A stretch of 64,000 nucleotides of DNA from Micromonospora sp. CB01531 (lineage in GTDB: Bacteria; Actinomycetota; Actinomycetes; Mycobacteriales; Micromonosporaceae). Location of the stretch: the NCBI RefSeq assembly GCF_001905095.1, contig NZ_LWLS01000063.1, forward strand, positions 1-64,000. Reading direction: 5' to 3'. Both the position numbers and the translations under genes were made by a program. Within the stretch, counting starts at the first letter, position 1. Every line of letters begins with the position of its first letter. The notes under the pieces were generated by a model that was not told the DNA's origin, did not search any database, and was given only the letters and a program-made list of their open reading frames with translations. Below are positions 19,287 to 28,786 of this stretch, piece by piece.

Positions 19287-20429
19287 TCAGCCCATCCGGA
19301 GCGACCGGGCGATGACCAGCCGCTGGATCTGGTTGGTGCCCTCGACGATCTGGAGCACCTTCGCCTCCCGCATGTACCGCTCGACCGGATGGTCGGCGAC
19401 GTAGCCGGCGCCGCCCAGCACCTGCACCGCGTCGGTGGTCACCCGCATCGCCACGTCGGTCGCGAACAGCTTCGCCTTCGCCGCCTCGATCGAGTACGGT
19501 CGGCCGGCGTCGCGCAGCCGCGCCGCGGCCAGCGTGAGCGCGCGGGCCGCCGAGATCTGGGTGGCGGCGTCGGCGAGGATGAAGCCCAGTCCCTGGAACT
19601 CGATGATCGGACGGCCGAACTGCTGGCGCTCCTGCGCGTAGCCGGCCGCGTAGTCCAGGGCGGCCTGGGCCAGACCGACCGCGCAGGCGGCGATGCCGAG
19701 CCGGCCGGAGTCCAGCGCGGACATGGCGATGGTGAAGCCCTGCCCCTCGCCGCCGACCAGCCGCTCCGCCGGCACCCGGGCCTCGTCGAAGGCGATCTGG
19801 GCGACCGGGGAGGCGTGCAGCCCCATGGTCCGCTCGGCGGCCTGCGGGTGGATCCCCGGGTTGTTCCGGTCGGCCAGCAGGCAGGAGATGCCCTTCGGGC
19901 CGGGACCGCCGGTGCGGCAGAAGATGTTGTAGAAGTCGGCGACCCGGGCGTGGGTGATCCACGCCTTGGTGCCGGAGACCACATAGTCGTCGCCGTCGCG
20001 GACCGCCTTGGTGGTCAGGGCCGCCGCGTCCGAGCCGCCCTGCGGCTCCGAGAGGCAGTAGGCACCGAGCAGTTCCCCGCCGATCATGTCGGGCAACAGC
20101 TTGCGCTGCTCGTCGGTGCCGAACTGGGCGAGCGGGTAGCAGGACAGGGTATGCACGCTGACCGCCTCGGCGACCGCGAGCCAGCGGCTGGCCAGGATCT
20201 CCAGCACCTGCAGGTAGACCTCGTACGGCTGGGCGGCGCCGCCGTGCTCCTCGGCGTACGGCAGGCCGAGCAGCCCGGCCCGGCCCAGGGTGCGCAGCAC
20301 CTCACGGGGGAACTCGGCGCGCTCCTCGAAGCCGGCGGCCTTCGGGGCGAGCTCCCGATCGGCGAGTTCGGTGGCGAGGTCCAGCAGGTCGTGGGCCTCG
20401 TCGGTGGGGAGGATCCGGTCGACAGTCAT
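19287..20429 (-). CDS. acyl-CoA dehydrogenase
   Basis: The 380-residue flavoenzyme has the full family layout: the N-terminal helical domain, the AYCLSEPQGGSDAAAL FAD/substrate strand, the middle beta domain, QFGRPIIEFQ, and a C-terminal QVLGGAGYVADHPVERYMREAK with EGTNQIQR. The catalytic base is probably the Glu of IVEGTNQI. It oxidises acyl-CoA thioesters to enoyl-CoA. The ATG at 20429 overlaps the peptidase stop by four bases. The frame is open far upstream but that is only shadow. Confidence 0.93.
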   Translation of the reverse strand: MTVDRILPTDEAHDLLDLATELADRELAPKAAGFEERAEFPREVLRTLGRAGLLGLPYAEEHGGAAQPYEVYLQVLEILASRWLAVAEAVSVHTLSCYPLAQFGTDEQRKLLPDMIGGELLGAYCLSEPQGGSDAAALTTKAVRDGDDYVVSGTKAWITHARVADFYNIFCRTGGPGPKGISCLLADRNNPGIHPQAAERTMGLHASPVAQIAFDEARVPAERLVGGEGQGFTIAMSALDSGRLGIAACAVGLAQAALDYAAGYAQERQQFGRPIIEFQGLGFILADAATQISAARALTLAAARLRDAGRPYSIEAAKAKLFATDVAMRVTTDAVQVLGGAGYVADHPVERYMREAKVLQIVEGTNQIQRLVIARSLRMG

Positions 20430-21541
20430 AGCGCGATGAGCTCCGTGGGGGTGGTGTTGAGCCGTTGCCCGCCGTCCGTCGTGCAGACGACGATGTCCTC
20501 GATCCGGGCGCCGTGCCGCCCGGCGAGGTAGATACCGGGTTCGACCGAGAAAGCCATGCCGGCCTCCAGCGGTCGCGGGTTGCCGGCCACGACGTACGGT
20601 TCCTCGTGGGTGTCCAGGCCGATGCCGTGGCCGGTGCGGTGCAGGAAGGCGTCGCCGTAGCCGGCGGCGCTGATCACGTCCCGGGCCGCCGCGTCGACCG
20701 CCTCGGCGGTCACCCCGGGCCGCACCGCCGCCACCGCCGCCCGCTGGGCCGCGTGCAGCACCGCGTAGTAGTCGGTGAACTCGGCCGGGGCGGGACCGCT
20801 GGTGACGTACGTGCGGGTGCAGTCGGAGCGGTAGCCCGACGGCATGGTGCCGCCGATGTCGACCACGACGGGCTCCCCGGCCCGGATCGGCCGGTCGGAC
20901 GTGCCGTGGTGCGGGCTGGCGCCGTTCGGCCCGGCGGCGACGATGACGAAGTCCACGTTGACGTGGCCGGCCGCGCGGATCGCGGCGGCGATGTCGGCGG
21001 CGACCTCGGCCTCGGTCCGGCCGGGACGCAGCCACTCCCCCATCCGTCGGTGCACCGCGTCGATCGCGGCGCCCGCCTCGGCGAGGGCCGCCACCTCGGC
21101 GGGCGACTTGCGGATCCGCAACTCCCGCAGCACCTCGGACGCGAGGCGCTGGGCGGCGTCGGGCAGCGCGGCGCGCAGCGCGAGCACCTGCTCGGCCCAC
21201 ATCCGGTCGGCCAGCCCCACCGTCGCCACCGGGCCGGGCAGCGCCGCCCGGACCAGGGGGTACGGGTCGGTGCCGTCGGCGTGGTCGACGATCCGCACGC
21301 CGGTGGCCGGGGCGGGGGACGCCTCGGCGGCCGGGCGCTCCAGGACCGGCACGATCAGGGTTGGTTCGCCCGCGGCCGGGAGCACCAGGCAGGTCAGCCG
21401 CTCCCCCTCGTGCGCGTCGTAGCCGGTCAGGTAGCGCAGGTCGGAGCCGGGCGTGAGCAGCAGCGCGTCCAGGCCCGCTGCGGCGGTGGCGCGCTGGGCG
21501 GCGGCCAGCCGCGCGGCCGGGTAAAGTTCGTCGGTCCCCAC
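20426..21541 (-). CDS. M24 family Xaa-Pro aminopeptidase-like protein
   Basis: This 371-residue pita-bread metallopeptidase shows all five metal ligands in order: Asp in VVDIGG, Asp in YRSDCTRTY, His in GHGIGLDTHE, Glu in SVEPGIY and Glu in ARIEDIV. An N-terminal creatinase-like domain precedes them. It probably removes N-terminal residues from Xaa-Pro peptides in the cytoplasm. It starts at GTG 21541, 37 bases after the desD stop, and is coupled to the acyl-CoA dehydrogenase, so it may be read from the siderophore operon. Confidence 0.92.
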   Translation of the reverse strand: MGTDELYPAARLAAAQRATAAAGLDALLLTPGSDLRYLTGYDAHEGERLTCLVLPAAGEPTLIVPVLERPAAEASPAPATGVRIVDHADGTDPYPLVRAALPGPVATVGLADRMWAEQVLALRAALPDAAQRLASEVLRELRIRKSPAEVAALAEAGAAIDAVHRRMGEWLRPGRTEAEVAADIAAAIRAAGHVNVDFVIVAAGPNGASPHHGTSDRPIRAGEPVVVDIGGTMPSGYRSDCTRTYVTSGPAPAEFTDYYAVLHAAQRAAVAAVRPGVTAEAVDAAARDVISAAGYGDAFLHRTGHGIGLDTHEEPYVVAGNPRPLEAGMAFSVEPGIYLAGRHGARIEDIVVCTTDGGQRLNTTPTELIAL

Positions 21542-21578
21542 CCCGTGAGCTTAACGGTCGTTTGGGCCGCGGTGGGAG

Positions 21579-23363
21579 TCAGTCGGCGCGGGTCGGGGCG
21601 TGCCGGGCGATCGGGTTGGTCAGCTCGCCGACCAGTTGCAGCGCGCCGGACGGGTCGGCCAGGTCGACCATCTGCTGGTTGTCGCGCAACTGCAGCCGGT
21701 TGAGGCAGGACCGCGCGAACCGGGACGCGAACAGGTCGTACCGCCGGAACCGCTCGGCCAGGTGCGGCACGGCCGCCTGATAGTCGGCCGCGCACTCGGC
21801 CACGGTCCGCCAGAACGTCTCCTCGTCGAGGAGGCCGTCGGCGGCCAGCAGCGCCGCGAGATGGCGAAGGAAACAGTCGAAGACGTCGGTGAAGATCGAC
21901 AACAGCCGCAGCTCCTCGGGCACGGCCGCGCGGATCCGTTCCACCGCCGGCGGCAGCGGCGCGTCGGGGCTCAGCACGGCGATCTCCTCGGCGATGTCCT
22001 TGAGGATGAACCGTTCCACGACCCCGTCGTGCAGCACGAGGATGACGTTCTCGCCGTGCGGCATGAAGACCAGGTCGTGGGCGTAGAAGGCGTGCAGCAG
22101 CGGGACCAGGTAGGCGTCCAGGTAGCCGCGCAGCCACGCCTCGGGCGGCCGGCCCGAACGGGCGATCAGCGCCCCGGCCAGGGGGCGGCCGGCCGCATCG
22201 CGGTGCAGCAGCGCGGCCATGGTGGCCAGCCGCCGCCCCGGCGGCAGGCCGGGCAGCGGGCTCTCCCGCCACAGCGCGGCCAGCATCTTCCGGTACGGCG
22301 AGTGCCGGTCGGTGGCCGCCTCGTACTGCCGGTGCCGGTAGCCGACGGCGGCGCGTTCCCGCAGAATCGACAGCCCGGTGCGGGTGAACACCTCGTCGCC
22401 GGCGATCAGCGCGGCGAGCCAGTCGTTGATGGCCGGGGTGGCCACCATGTACGCGGCGGACAGCCCACGCATGAAGCCCATGTTCAGCACGGACAGGGCG
22501 GTCTTGACGTAGTGCCGGTGCGGCGCGGTGACGTTGAAGAAGGTCCGCACCGACTGCTGGGCGTGGTACGCGTCCGGGCCCTCACCGAGGCAGACCAGCC
22601 GGCGGGCGGCGACTTCCCCGGCGAAGGTGACCGCGAGCTTGTTCCACCACTGCCACGGGTGCACCGCACCGGGATGAGGTGGTGGTCGGCGAGGTCGAGA
22701 CCGAGATCGGCGAGGGTGGCGGCGAACCGGGCCAGCGTGCCGGCGTCCAGTTCGGCGCGGATCAGGTGGTCGTGGTCCAGGCCGGCGCCGGCGCTGAAGG
22801 TCGAGTGGTCGCGGTGGGCGGCCAGCCAGACCAGCCGCACCTCGGCGGCCACCTCCGGGGCGTACCGGTGGTGGTCGTCGACGCCGAAACCGAGCCGGCC
22901 CCCGTTGGCCACGAAGCACGGGTGTCCTTCGGTCATCGCGGCCTCGACGCTCTGGAAGTCCGCCTCGACGAGGTCGGCGGCGGACGGCTGGGCGCGGCGG
23001 CCGGTCGGCGAGGGCGGCCAGGGTGGCGGTGACCTCCTCCAGGTACAGCGGCAGGGTCCGGTCGGTCAGCCCGAGCGCGTCGCGCAGCTCCAGGCAGAGC
23101 TCGACGGCGTCGAGCGGCGCGTCCCGACCGTCGCGGGTGCGGCGGATGCTGTCCGAGTCGATCTCCCAGTGGTCCAGGGCGCGCCGCGCCGCGCTGAACC
23201 GGTACGCGACGTCCCCGGCGCGCACCAGGTATCCGCCGTCGACCGCCACGGGGATGATCAGCCGTTCATGGGCGAACTCGGCCAGGGCCTTGCGGACCAG
23301 ATGGCGATTGGCGCGCGCCCAGAGCTGCGGGGTGAGGTGCGCGACGGCCTGGGTCGGGGTCAT
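21579..23363 (-). CDS. desD: DesD-like IucA/IucC siderophore synthetase carrying two compensating frameshifts
   Basis: NIS synthetases of the IucA/IucC family condense hydroxamate monomers with ATP. Both ends of this 594-codon frame match well ([39 protein letters not shown]-like FMPHGENVILVL). About 106 codons between 22672 and 22990 make sense only in another frame, where EGHPCFVANGGRLGFG and LVWLAAHRDHSTF appear. One extra base near 22991-23009 enters that frame, and a 5-bp tandem duplication at 22662-22671 leaves it. As written the core is scrambled, so the gene is either inactive or the sequence has two errors. The ATG overlaps the desC stop. Confidence 0.85.
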   Translation of the reverse strand: MTPTQAVAHLTPQLWARANRHLVRKALAEFAHERLIIPVAVDGGYLVRAGDVAYRFSAARRALDHWEIDSDSIRRTRDGRDAPLDAVELCLELRDALGLTDRTLPLYLEEVTATLAALADRPPRPAVRRRPRRGGLPERRGRDDRRTPVLRGQRGPARFRRRRPPPVRPGGGRRGAAGLAGRPPRPLDLQRRRRPGPRPPDPRRTGRRHAGPVRRHPRRSRSRPRRPPPHPGAVHPWQWWNKLAVTFAGEVAARRLVCLGEGPDAYHAQQSVRTFFNVTAPHRHYVKTALSVLNMGFMRGLSAAYMVATPAINDWLAALIAGDEVFTRTGLSILRERAAVGYRHRQYEAATDRHSPYRKMLAALWRESPLPGLPPGRRLATMAALLHRDAAGRPLAGALIARSGRPPEAWLRGYLDAYLVPLLHAFYAHDLVFMPHGENVILVLHDGVVERFILKDIAEEIAVLSPDAPLPPAVERIRAAVPEELRLLSIFTDVFDCFLRHLAALLAADGLLDEETFWRTVAECAADYQAAVPHLAERFRRYDLFASRFARSCLNRLQLRDNQQMVDLADPSGALQLVGELTNPIARHAPTRAD

Positions 23364-23935
23364 GCGGCGGGTCCTTCCGGGTGGCCCGTGGCGGCGCGGA
23401 ACCGCTCCCGGGTGCAGGTGCTGAGCAGGGCGGTCTTGCCGGGCAGGGCGACCGGGCCGACGACGGTGAAGCCGACCGCCGCGTTGAGGGCGTGCACGGC
23501 GGTGTTGCGCACGTCCGGTTCCACCACCACCCGGCGCACCGCCGGGTCGGCGAAGAGCCAGGCCAGGACGGTGGTGATGACCGCCTGGGTGAAGCCGGCG
23601 ACGGGGGTGTCGGTGGGGGCGCAGAGGAAGTGCATGCCGACGTCGCCGGGGCGGGCGTCGTACCGGCCGACCAGTTCGACGTGCGCCGGGTCGTAGCGTT
23701 CGGCGAGGAAGGTGGGGGTGCCACGCCACAGCCCGAGGTAGGCGTCGTGGTGCGGGTGGGCGGCGATCCGCTGGTATTCGGCAGTGACCGCGGCCGGGTC
23801 GGCGTCGGTCATCTGCCAGAACACCGCCTTCGGGTGGGTGACCCAGCGGTGCAGCAGCGCGGCGTCGGCGACCGGGTCAAGGGCACGCAGGCTGAATGCC
23901 CCCAGCCGGGGATCCTGTCGGGTGTAGACCGTCAC
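23360..23935 (-). CDS. desC: DesC-like GNAT N-acyltransferase
   Basis: The 191-residue product matches siderophore acyltransferases of the IucB/RhbD/DesC group: [17 protein letters not shown] at the N-terminus, [19 protein letters not shown] and [21 protein letters not shown] in the acetyl-CoA binding half. In the desferrioxamine pathway it acylates N-hydroxycadaverine with succinyl- or acetyl-CoA. GTG 23935 overlaps the desB stop by four bases. A longer upstream frame lies inside desB. Confidence 0.88.
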   Translation of the reverse strand: MTVYTRQDPRLGAFSLRALDPVADAALLHRWVTHPKAVFWQMTDADPAAVTAEYQRIAAHPHHDAYLGLWRGTPTFLAERYDPAHVELVGRYDARPGDVGMHFLCAPTDTPVAGFTQAVITTVLAWLFADPAVRRVVVEPDVRNTAVHALNAAVGFTVVGPVALPGKTALLSTCTRERFRAATGHPEGPAA

Positions 23936-25206
23936 GCCGGCACCCCGAACTCCTGGAAGGCGATGCGGCGCTCGATCGGGTAGTGCTCCCGGCCGAGCAG
24001 CTCCCGGATGATCAGCGAGTTGCGGTAGGCGCCCATGCCCAGGTCGGGGGAGGTGACGCTGTGCGTGTGGGTGCCGGCGTTCTGCAGGAAGATGCCCCGG
24101 CCGGTGTGGTCGATGCTGTAGTTGCGGGCGACCGCGAAACGGCCGTGGCCGTCCCAGCGGATCCGGCCGCGGACCGGGGCGAGGAAGTCCGGCACCCGGT
24201 AGCGGTAGCCGGTGCCGAGCACCAGGGCCTCGGTGTGCAGGGTAAGGTCGCGGCCCTGTTCGAGGTGGCACAGGCCGAGCGTGTAGCCGCCGGTGGCGGG
24301 GTCGCGGCGGGCGCTGGTCAGCTCGGTGTTGGTGAGCAGCCGGACGGGCAGCGGGCCGGCGGCGCTGCGCGCGTAGAGCAGGTCGAAGATCGCGTTGACC
24401 AGGTCGCCGTCGATGCCCTTGAACAGCCCGTGCTGTTCGGCTTCGAGCCGGTAGCGGGTCGGCTCGGGCAGCGAGTGGAAGTAGTCCACGTAGTCGGGTG
24501 AGGTCAGCTCCAGGGTGAGCTTGGTGTATTCGAGGGGGAAGAAGCGGGGCGAGCGGGTCACCCAAGTGAGCTTCCGTTGGTCCGGGTCGAGGTCGGTGAG
24601 CAGGTCGTGGAAGACCTCGGCGGCGCTCTGCCCGCTGCCGAGCAGGGTGATGCTGCGGCGACGGCGCAGCGCGGCCCGGTGGTCCAGGTAGCGGGAGGTG
24701 TGCACGGCGTCAAGGCCGGCGCAGGCGTCCGGCACGTACGGCGGGGTGCCGGTGCCGAGCACGAGGTGCCGGGCCCGGTGGGTGGCGGTCCGGCCGCCGG
24801 TGGCGGCGTGCACCACGTACCGGTCGTCGGCCGGGTCGTACTCGACGGCGGTGACCTGGTGGCCGAAGCGGAGGTTGCCGAGCTTGCCGGCGGCCCAGCG
24901 GCAGTAGGCGTCGTACTCGACGCGCAGCGGGAAGAAGCTCTCCCGGATGTAGAACGGGTAGAGCCGGCCGGTCGCCTTGAGGAAGGCCAGGAAGGAGTAC
25001 GGCGAGGTCGGGTCGGCCAGGGTGACCAGGTCGGCCAGGAACGGGGTCTGCAGCCGGGCGGTGTCCAGCAGCATGCCGGGGTGCCAGGCGACGTCGGGGC
25101 GGGCCTCCAGGAACAGCCCGTCCAGGTCGGCGATCGGCGCGGTGAGGCAGGCCAGCCCGAGGTTGTAGGGGCCGAGCCCGACGGCGATGAAGTCGCGGTC
25201 GCTCAC
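23932..25206 (-). CDS. desB: DesB-like N-hydroxylating monooxygenase (lysine/cadaverine N-monooxygenase)
   Basis: This 424-residue flavoprotein N-hydroxylates the primary amine of cadaverine or lysine with FAD, NADPH and O2. The FAD loop is [11 protein letters not shown] (8-18), the NADPH loop [10 protein letters not shown] lies in the middle, and the late conserved [10 protein letters not shown] is typical of the IucD/SidA family. The start is GTG 25206 with GGAAGG upstream. The ribosome site lies inside a mini-repeat that separates this gene from desA. Confidence 0.93.
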   Translation of the reverse strand: MSDRDFIAVGLGPYNLGLACLTAPIADLDGLFLEARPDVAWHPGMLLDTARLQTPFLADLVTLADPTSPYSFLAFLKATGRLYPFYIRESFFPLRVEYDAYCRWAAGKLGNLRFGHQVTAVEYDPADDRYVVHAATGGRTATHRARHLVLGTGTPPYVPDACAGLDAVHTSRYLDHRAALRRRRSITLLGSGQSAAEVFHDLLTDLDPDQRKLTWVTRSPRFFPLEYTKLTLELTSPDYVDYFHSLPEPTRYRLEAEQHGLFKGIDGDLVNAIFDLLYARSAAGPLPVRLLTNTELTSARRDPATGGYTLGLCHLEQGRDLTLHTEALVLGTGYRYRVPDFLAPVRGRIRWDGHGRFAVARNYSIDHTGRGIFLQNAGTHTHSVTSPDLGMGAYRNSLIIRELLGREHYPIERRIAFQEFGVPA

Positions 25207-25262
25207 CGTGCCCGCCTTCCGTTCGCGACGGCGGGGCTCGCCAGCCCACTCCGCGCGCTCAC
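25206..25262 (-). repeat. junction mini-repeat copy 1 (between desA and desB)
   Basis: Read on the minus strand, the unit starts with GTGAGCG overlapping the desA stop and ends directly before the desB start, which again reads GTGAGCG. The roughly 56-base unit shares GTGAGCGCG-x-GGAGTG, GAGCCCC and CGCGAACG in the same order with a second copy at 39788-39846. It supplies the ribosome site of the downstream gene and looks like an insertion that duplicated the original start. Confidence 0.7.
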
Positions 25263-26734
25263 CGGGCGTACCCGCCGGCGTGGGCGGCGATCAGGTCCAG
25301 CACCTGCCCGACGTCGGCGACGGTGGTCTCCGGGTTGAGCAGGGTGAACTTCAGGAACTGTCGGCCGTCGACGACGGTGGCGGCGACCATGGCCGCCCCG
25401 GAGGCGGCCAGGGCCGCGCGGGCGTGCCGGTTCGCCTCGTCGGCGCGGAACCGGTCCACGGGCAGGTAGCGGAAGACCACGGTGCTCAGCGGCGAGCCGG
25501 CCAGCGCCTCGAAGCGCGGATCGGCGTCGACCAGCGACCAGGCGGCGGCGGCCCGGTCGAGCACCTCGTCGAAGAGGGCGCCGACCGCGTCCGGGCCCAG
25601 CACCCGCAGGGTCAGCCAGAGTTTGAGCGCGTCGAACCGGCGGGTGGTCTGCAGGCTCTTGTCGACCTGGTTGGGCTGGGTGGATCGGGCCGGGTTGAGG
25701 TAGTCGGCGTGGTAGGTGGCGTGCCGCAGGGTCCGCCGGTCGCGGACCAGCACCGCGCTGGAGGAGACCGGCTGGAAGAACGACTTGTGGAAGTCGACGG
25801 TGACCGAGTCGGCCCCCTCGACGCCGGCCAGCAGGTGCCGCCGGGTCGGCGAGACGAGCAGCCCGCAGCCGTACGCGGCGTCGACGTGCAGCCACACCCG
25901 GTCGATGGCGCACAGTTCGGCGAGCTCGGGCAGCGGATCGATGCTGCCGAAGTCGGTGGTGCCGGCGGTCGCCACCACCGCCATCGGCACCCCTCCGGCC
26001 TGACGGCAGCGGTCCAGTTCGCGGCGTACCGCCTCGGGCCGCATCCGCCGCCCGGCGTCGGTGGGCACGGCGACCACGGCCTCCGGTGCGAGGCCGAGCA
26101 GGTCGGCGGACTTGCGGACGCTGAAGTGTCCGGCCGCGGAGACGAGGACCCGCAGCCGAGGCAGCAGCTCCCGACCGGCGCCGTGGCGGGCGCAGGCCTC
26201 CTCGCGGGCCAGCAGCAGGGCCTGGAGGTTGGACTGGCTGCCTCCGCTGGTGAACACGCCGTCGGCGGTGGACCCGAGGCCGAGCCGCCCGGCGGTCCAG
26301 CCGATCAGGCGGCGCTCGATGAGCGTCGCCCCGCCGCTCTGGTCCCAGGTGTCCAGCGAGGAGTTGACCGCGCTGAGCACGGCCTCGCCGAGCAGCGCCG
26401 GCAGCGCCACCGGGCAGTTGAGGTGGGCCAGGTAGCGGGGATGGTGGAACCAGACGGCGTCGCGCAGGTAGACGTCCTCGAGTTCGTCGAGGGCGGCGAT
26501 CGGGTCGCCGAGCGGCCGGTCCAGGTCGATCGGGTCGATGCGGCGGGTCAGCACGTCCGGGCCGACGCCGGTGCACGGCCCGTCGACGCCGGCCACCCGC
26601 CGGGCCACCCGGTCGACGCCGGCGGCGACGAGCCGACGGTAGCGTTCGGCCGAGCCGGCGTGCAGCAAGTCGACGCGGGCGGCCGGCCCGGGTCGGGGCG
26701 GCGCCGCCGCGACAGGGTGCGCCTGTGTGGTCAT
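25259..26734 (-). CDS. desA: DesA-like PLP-dependent decarboxylase (lysine decarboxylase)
   Basis: The 491-residue group II decarboxylase has the PLP Lys317 in [10 protein letters not shown], the preceding HVDAAYGCG aspartate that contacts the pyridine ring, and [12 protein letters not shown] in the cofactor domain. In the des pathway DesA makes cadaverine from lysine; diaminobutyrate decarboxylases are close relatives. The start is ATG 26734 behind GGAGG. It sits third in the leftward desEFABCD order known from Streptomyces. Confidence 0.9.
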   Translation of the reverse strand: MTTQAHPVAAAPPRPGPAARVDLLHAGSAERYRRLVAAGVDRVARRVAGVDGPCTGVGPDVLTRRIDPIDLDRPLGDPIAALDELEDVYLRDAVWFHHPRYLAHLNCPVALPALLGEAVLSAVNSSLDTWDQSGGATLIERRLIGWTAGRLGLGSTADGVFTSGGSQSNLQALLLAREEACARHGAGRELLPRLRVLVSAAGHFSVRKSADLLGLAPEAVVAVPTDAGRRMRPEAVRRELDRCRQAGGVPMAVVATAGTTDFGSIDPLPELAELCAIDRVWLHVDAAYGCGLLVSPTRRHLLAGVEGADSVTVDFHKSFFQPVSSSAVLVRDRRTLRHATYHADYLNPARSTQPNQVDKSLQTTRRFDALKLWLTLRVLGPDAVGALFDEVLDRAAAAWSLVDADPRFEALAGSPLSTVVFRYLPVDRFRADEANRHARAALAASGAAMVAATVVDGRQFLKFTLLNPETTVADVGQVLDLIAAHAGGYAR

Positions 26735-26818
26735 GGTGGGTCCTCCACGGATCGTGGGCAGCCGGCGCCGGCCCGTCGGCGCGGGGCGGCGGGCTGGGTC
26801 AGACGAGGATGGGAACGG

Positions 26819-27658
26819 TCAGGCGGTGGCGGTCTCGGCGCGGAGGTCCTCCTCCGACGCGCCGCGGCGCCAGTAGCCGGTGAAGGTGACCCGGGCGCGG
26901 TCCAGGCGGCGCTCGCCGACCAGGTGCCGGCGCACGGCCCGGACCATGCCGGCCTCACCGGCGATCCAGGCGTACGGGGTGGTGCCCGGCAGCCGCGCGG
27001 CGCGCAGGGCATCGGCCAGCAGGGTGGTGCCGGGGGCGGTGCCGCCACGGACCAGCCAGGTCACCTCGGCGCGGGCGGCGCTGGGCAGCGGTTGGATGTC
27101 GGCGGCGCCCGGGACCTCGACGAAGGCGCGGGCCGGGGTGCCGGCGGGAAGCCAGTCGAGGATGCCGGCGACGGCGGGCAACGCGGTCTCGTCGGCCACC
27201 AGCAGCACCGCGTCGGTGCCGGCGGGTGGCCGGAAGCGGACGCTGCGCTCGTCGGGCACGGCCGGGCCGAGCAGCAGCACCCGATCGCCGGGCCGGGCCC
27301 GCCCGGCCCACCGGGTGGCCGGGGCGGTGTCGCCGTGGCGAACGATGTCGATGTCCACCTCGGCCAGCTCCGGGCGTTGGGCGCGGATGGTGTACGAGCG
27401 CATCACCGCCCGGACCTGCGGGTCGAGGTCCCGCCAGGCGGCGTGCCAGTCCTCCCCCGCCTCGACCGGCACGACCGGGGCGGCCTGGCCGGGGTGGGGC
27501 AGGAAGAGGGAAACGCTCTGATCCCGACCGCCGCCGGGGAAGCCGGCGAGGTCGTCACCGCCGAGAGTGACCCGGACCAGGCAGGCGCCGACGGGGCGGA
27601 TGGCGACGACCCGGGCGGCGTAGAAGCGGTACCGCAGGGCGACGGCGGCGGTGGTCAC
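26819..27658 (-). CDS. desF: siderophore-interacting protein, FAD-dependent ferric reductase (DesF-like)
   Basis: The 279-residue SIP protein has the FAD-binding barrel with MRSYTIRAQRPE, and the NAD(P)H-binding half with LLVADETALPAVAGIL and AWIAGEAGMVRAVRRHLV. SIP proteins reduce ferric siderophores in the cytoplasm to release iron. The start is GTG 27658, overlapping the stop of the binding protein by four bases. Gene order after desE supports a role in ferrioxamine reduction. Confidence 0.9.
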   Translation of the reverse strand: MTTAAVALRYRFYAARVVAIRPVGACLVRVTLGGDDLAGFPGGGRDQSVSLFLPHPGQAAPVVPVEAGEDWHAAWRDLDPQVRAVMRSYTIRAQRPELAEVDIDIVRHGDTAPATRWAGRARPGDRVLLLGPAVPDERSVRFRPPAGTDAVLLVADETALPAVAGILDWLPAGTPARAFVEVPGAADIQPLPSAARAEVTWLVRGGTAPGTTLLADALRAARLPGTTPYAWIAGEAGMVRAVRRHLVGERRLDRARVTFTGYWRRGASEEDLRAETATA

Positions 27659-28683
27659 GTGGTGACCTTCCTGGCGTCGCGGATCGCGCGGGCCAGGTTC
27701 TCCAGCAGCGAGGCCGCCCCCGCGTACGAGAAGCGGGGCACCGCGTCCCACGGGGTGACCTGGCCGGCGCGGACGGCGGGCAGTTGGGTCCAGGTGGGCT
27801 TGGCGGTGAGGTCCTTGGCCTGCAACGCGGTGGAGCGGTTGTCGAGCAGGATCAGGTCGGCCGGGAACTTGCCGGCGTTCTCCCAGCTCAGGGCCTCGAA
27901 GTAGTCCCCCTGTTCGAGCTTGGTGGGCAGCACGAGGTCGACGCCGAGTTCGGCGAAGTACATCAGGTCGGTGCTGACCTTCGGGTTGGAGACGTAGAAC
28001 AGGTCGGGGCTGCCGGAGGCGGCCATCACCCGGAGGCCCGGGTTGGCCTTCACGGCCTGGCGGACGGCGTCGGCGGCGGCGGCGAACCGGGCCTTCGCCG
28101 TGGTGACCTTCGATGCGGACAGGTCGGCGCCGAGGGACTCGGCGAGTTGGGCGTACCGCTCGATGGGCCGGGTCATCGGCACCCGGGCGGTGGCCACCGC
28201 GATGCTCGGCGCGAGCGGGAGGATCTTGGCCTTGCTCTCGTCCGGGACGTACCAGAGCGCGCCCGGGTCGTACATGTGGGTGACGAGCAGGTCGGGGCGC
28301 AGCGCCGCGTACTTCTCCAGGTTGAACTCGCCCCAAGCGTTGCCGAGGAGCTCGACGCGGTCCACGTCGAGGTCGCCGGCCTGCGGGTCGCGGGTGCCGT
28401 CGGCGCGTCGGGTCTCGCCGAACACGCCGACGATCTGCGTGTCGAGTCCGAAGTCGACCAGGGCGGCGGCCACCCCGGTGAAGGCGACGACCCGCGAGGG
28501 CCGCCGGGCGACGTCGACCTGCTGCTGGCGGTCGTCGGTGAAGGACCAGGGGCCGCCGCTCGGCGCGGTGGCGGTGTCGCCGCCGCCACCGCAGCCGGCG
28601 AGGAGGGCGGTGAGGCCGGCGGCGCCGCCGGCGGCGAGCAGGCCACGGCGGGAGAGCCGGCGGCCGGACAGGGCTTCGGGCAT
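27655..28683 (-). CDS. desE: ferric-siderophore ABC transporter substrate-binding lipoprotein (DesE-like)
   Basis: The 342-residue protein has a twin-arginine signal (RRLSRRGLLAAGG) followed by a lipobox LLAGC with Cys31, so it is probably exported by Tat and lipid-anchored. The mature part is a helical-backbone periplasmic-binding fold (class III) for ferric siderophores, beginning RPSRVVAFTG. It heads the leftward des operon 48 bases from the iron box and faces a divergent permease operon. Confidence 0.92.
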   Translation of the reverse strand: MPEALSGRRLSRRGLLAAGGAAGLTALLAGCGGGGDTATAPSGGPWSFTDDRQQQVDVARRPSRVVAFTGVAAALVDFGLDTQIVGVFGETRRADGTRDPQAGDLDVDRVELLGNAWGEFNLEKYAALRPDLLVTHMYDPGALWYVPDESKAKILPLAPSIAVATARVPMTRPIERYAQLAESLGADLSASKVTTAKARFAAAADAVRQAVKANPGLRVMAASGSPDLFYVSNPKVSTDLMYFAELGVDLVLPTKLEQGDYFEALSWENAGKFPADLILLDNRSTALQAKDLTAKPTWTQLPAVRAGQVTPWDAVPRFSYAGAASLLENLARAIRDARKVTT

Positions 28684-28730
28684 GACGGTGTCTTTCGGTA
28701 CGGGTCGGAAAATGACGATGGACAGCGAAG

Positions 28731-28749
28731 TTAGGTTAACCTAACCTAA
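28731..28749. promoter_or_regulatory. iron box (IdeR/DmdR-type operator) of the divergent siderophore operons
   Basis: TTAGGTTAACCTAACCTAA matches 17 of 19 positions of the consensus TTAGGTTAGGCTAACCTAA. It lies between desE and the FecCD permease gene, so one iron-responsive repressor should control both directions. Confidence 0.92.
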
Positions 28750-28786
28750 CTTGCTGTCAAGCCCGTTCCACCAACCGGAGTCCACA

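Noticed and set aside
19287..21200. 637-codon extension of the acyl-CoA dehydrogenase
   Set aside because: The extension is an alternative reading of the M24 peptidase gene; the dehydrogenase starts at ATG 20429 with a 4-base overlap.
21600..23696. 698-codon plus-strand frame across desD
   Set aside because: Antisense shadow of desD with low-complexity composition and no ribosome site.
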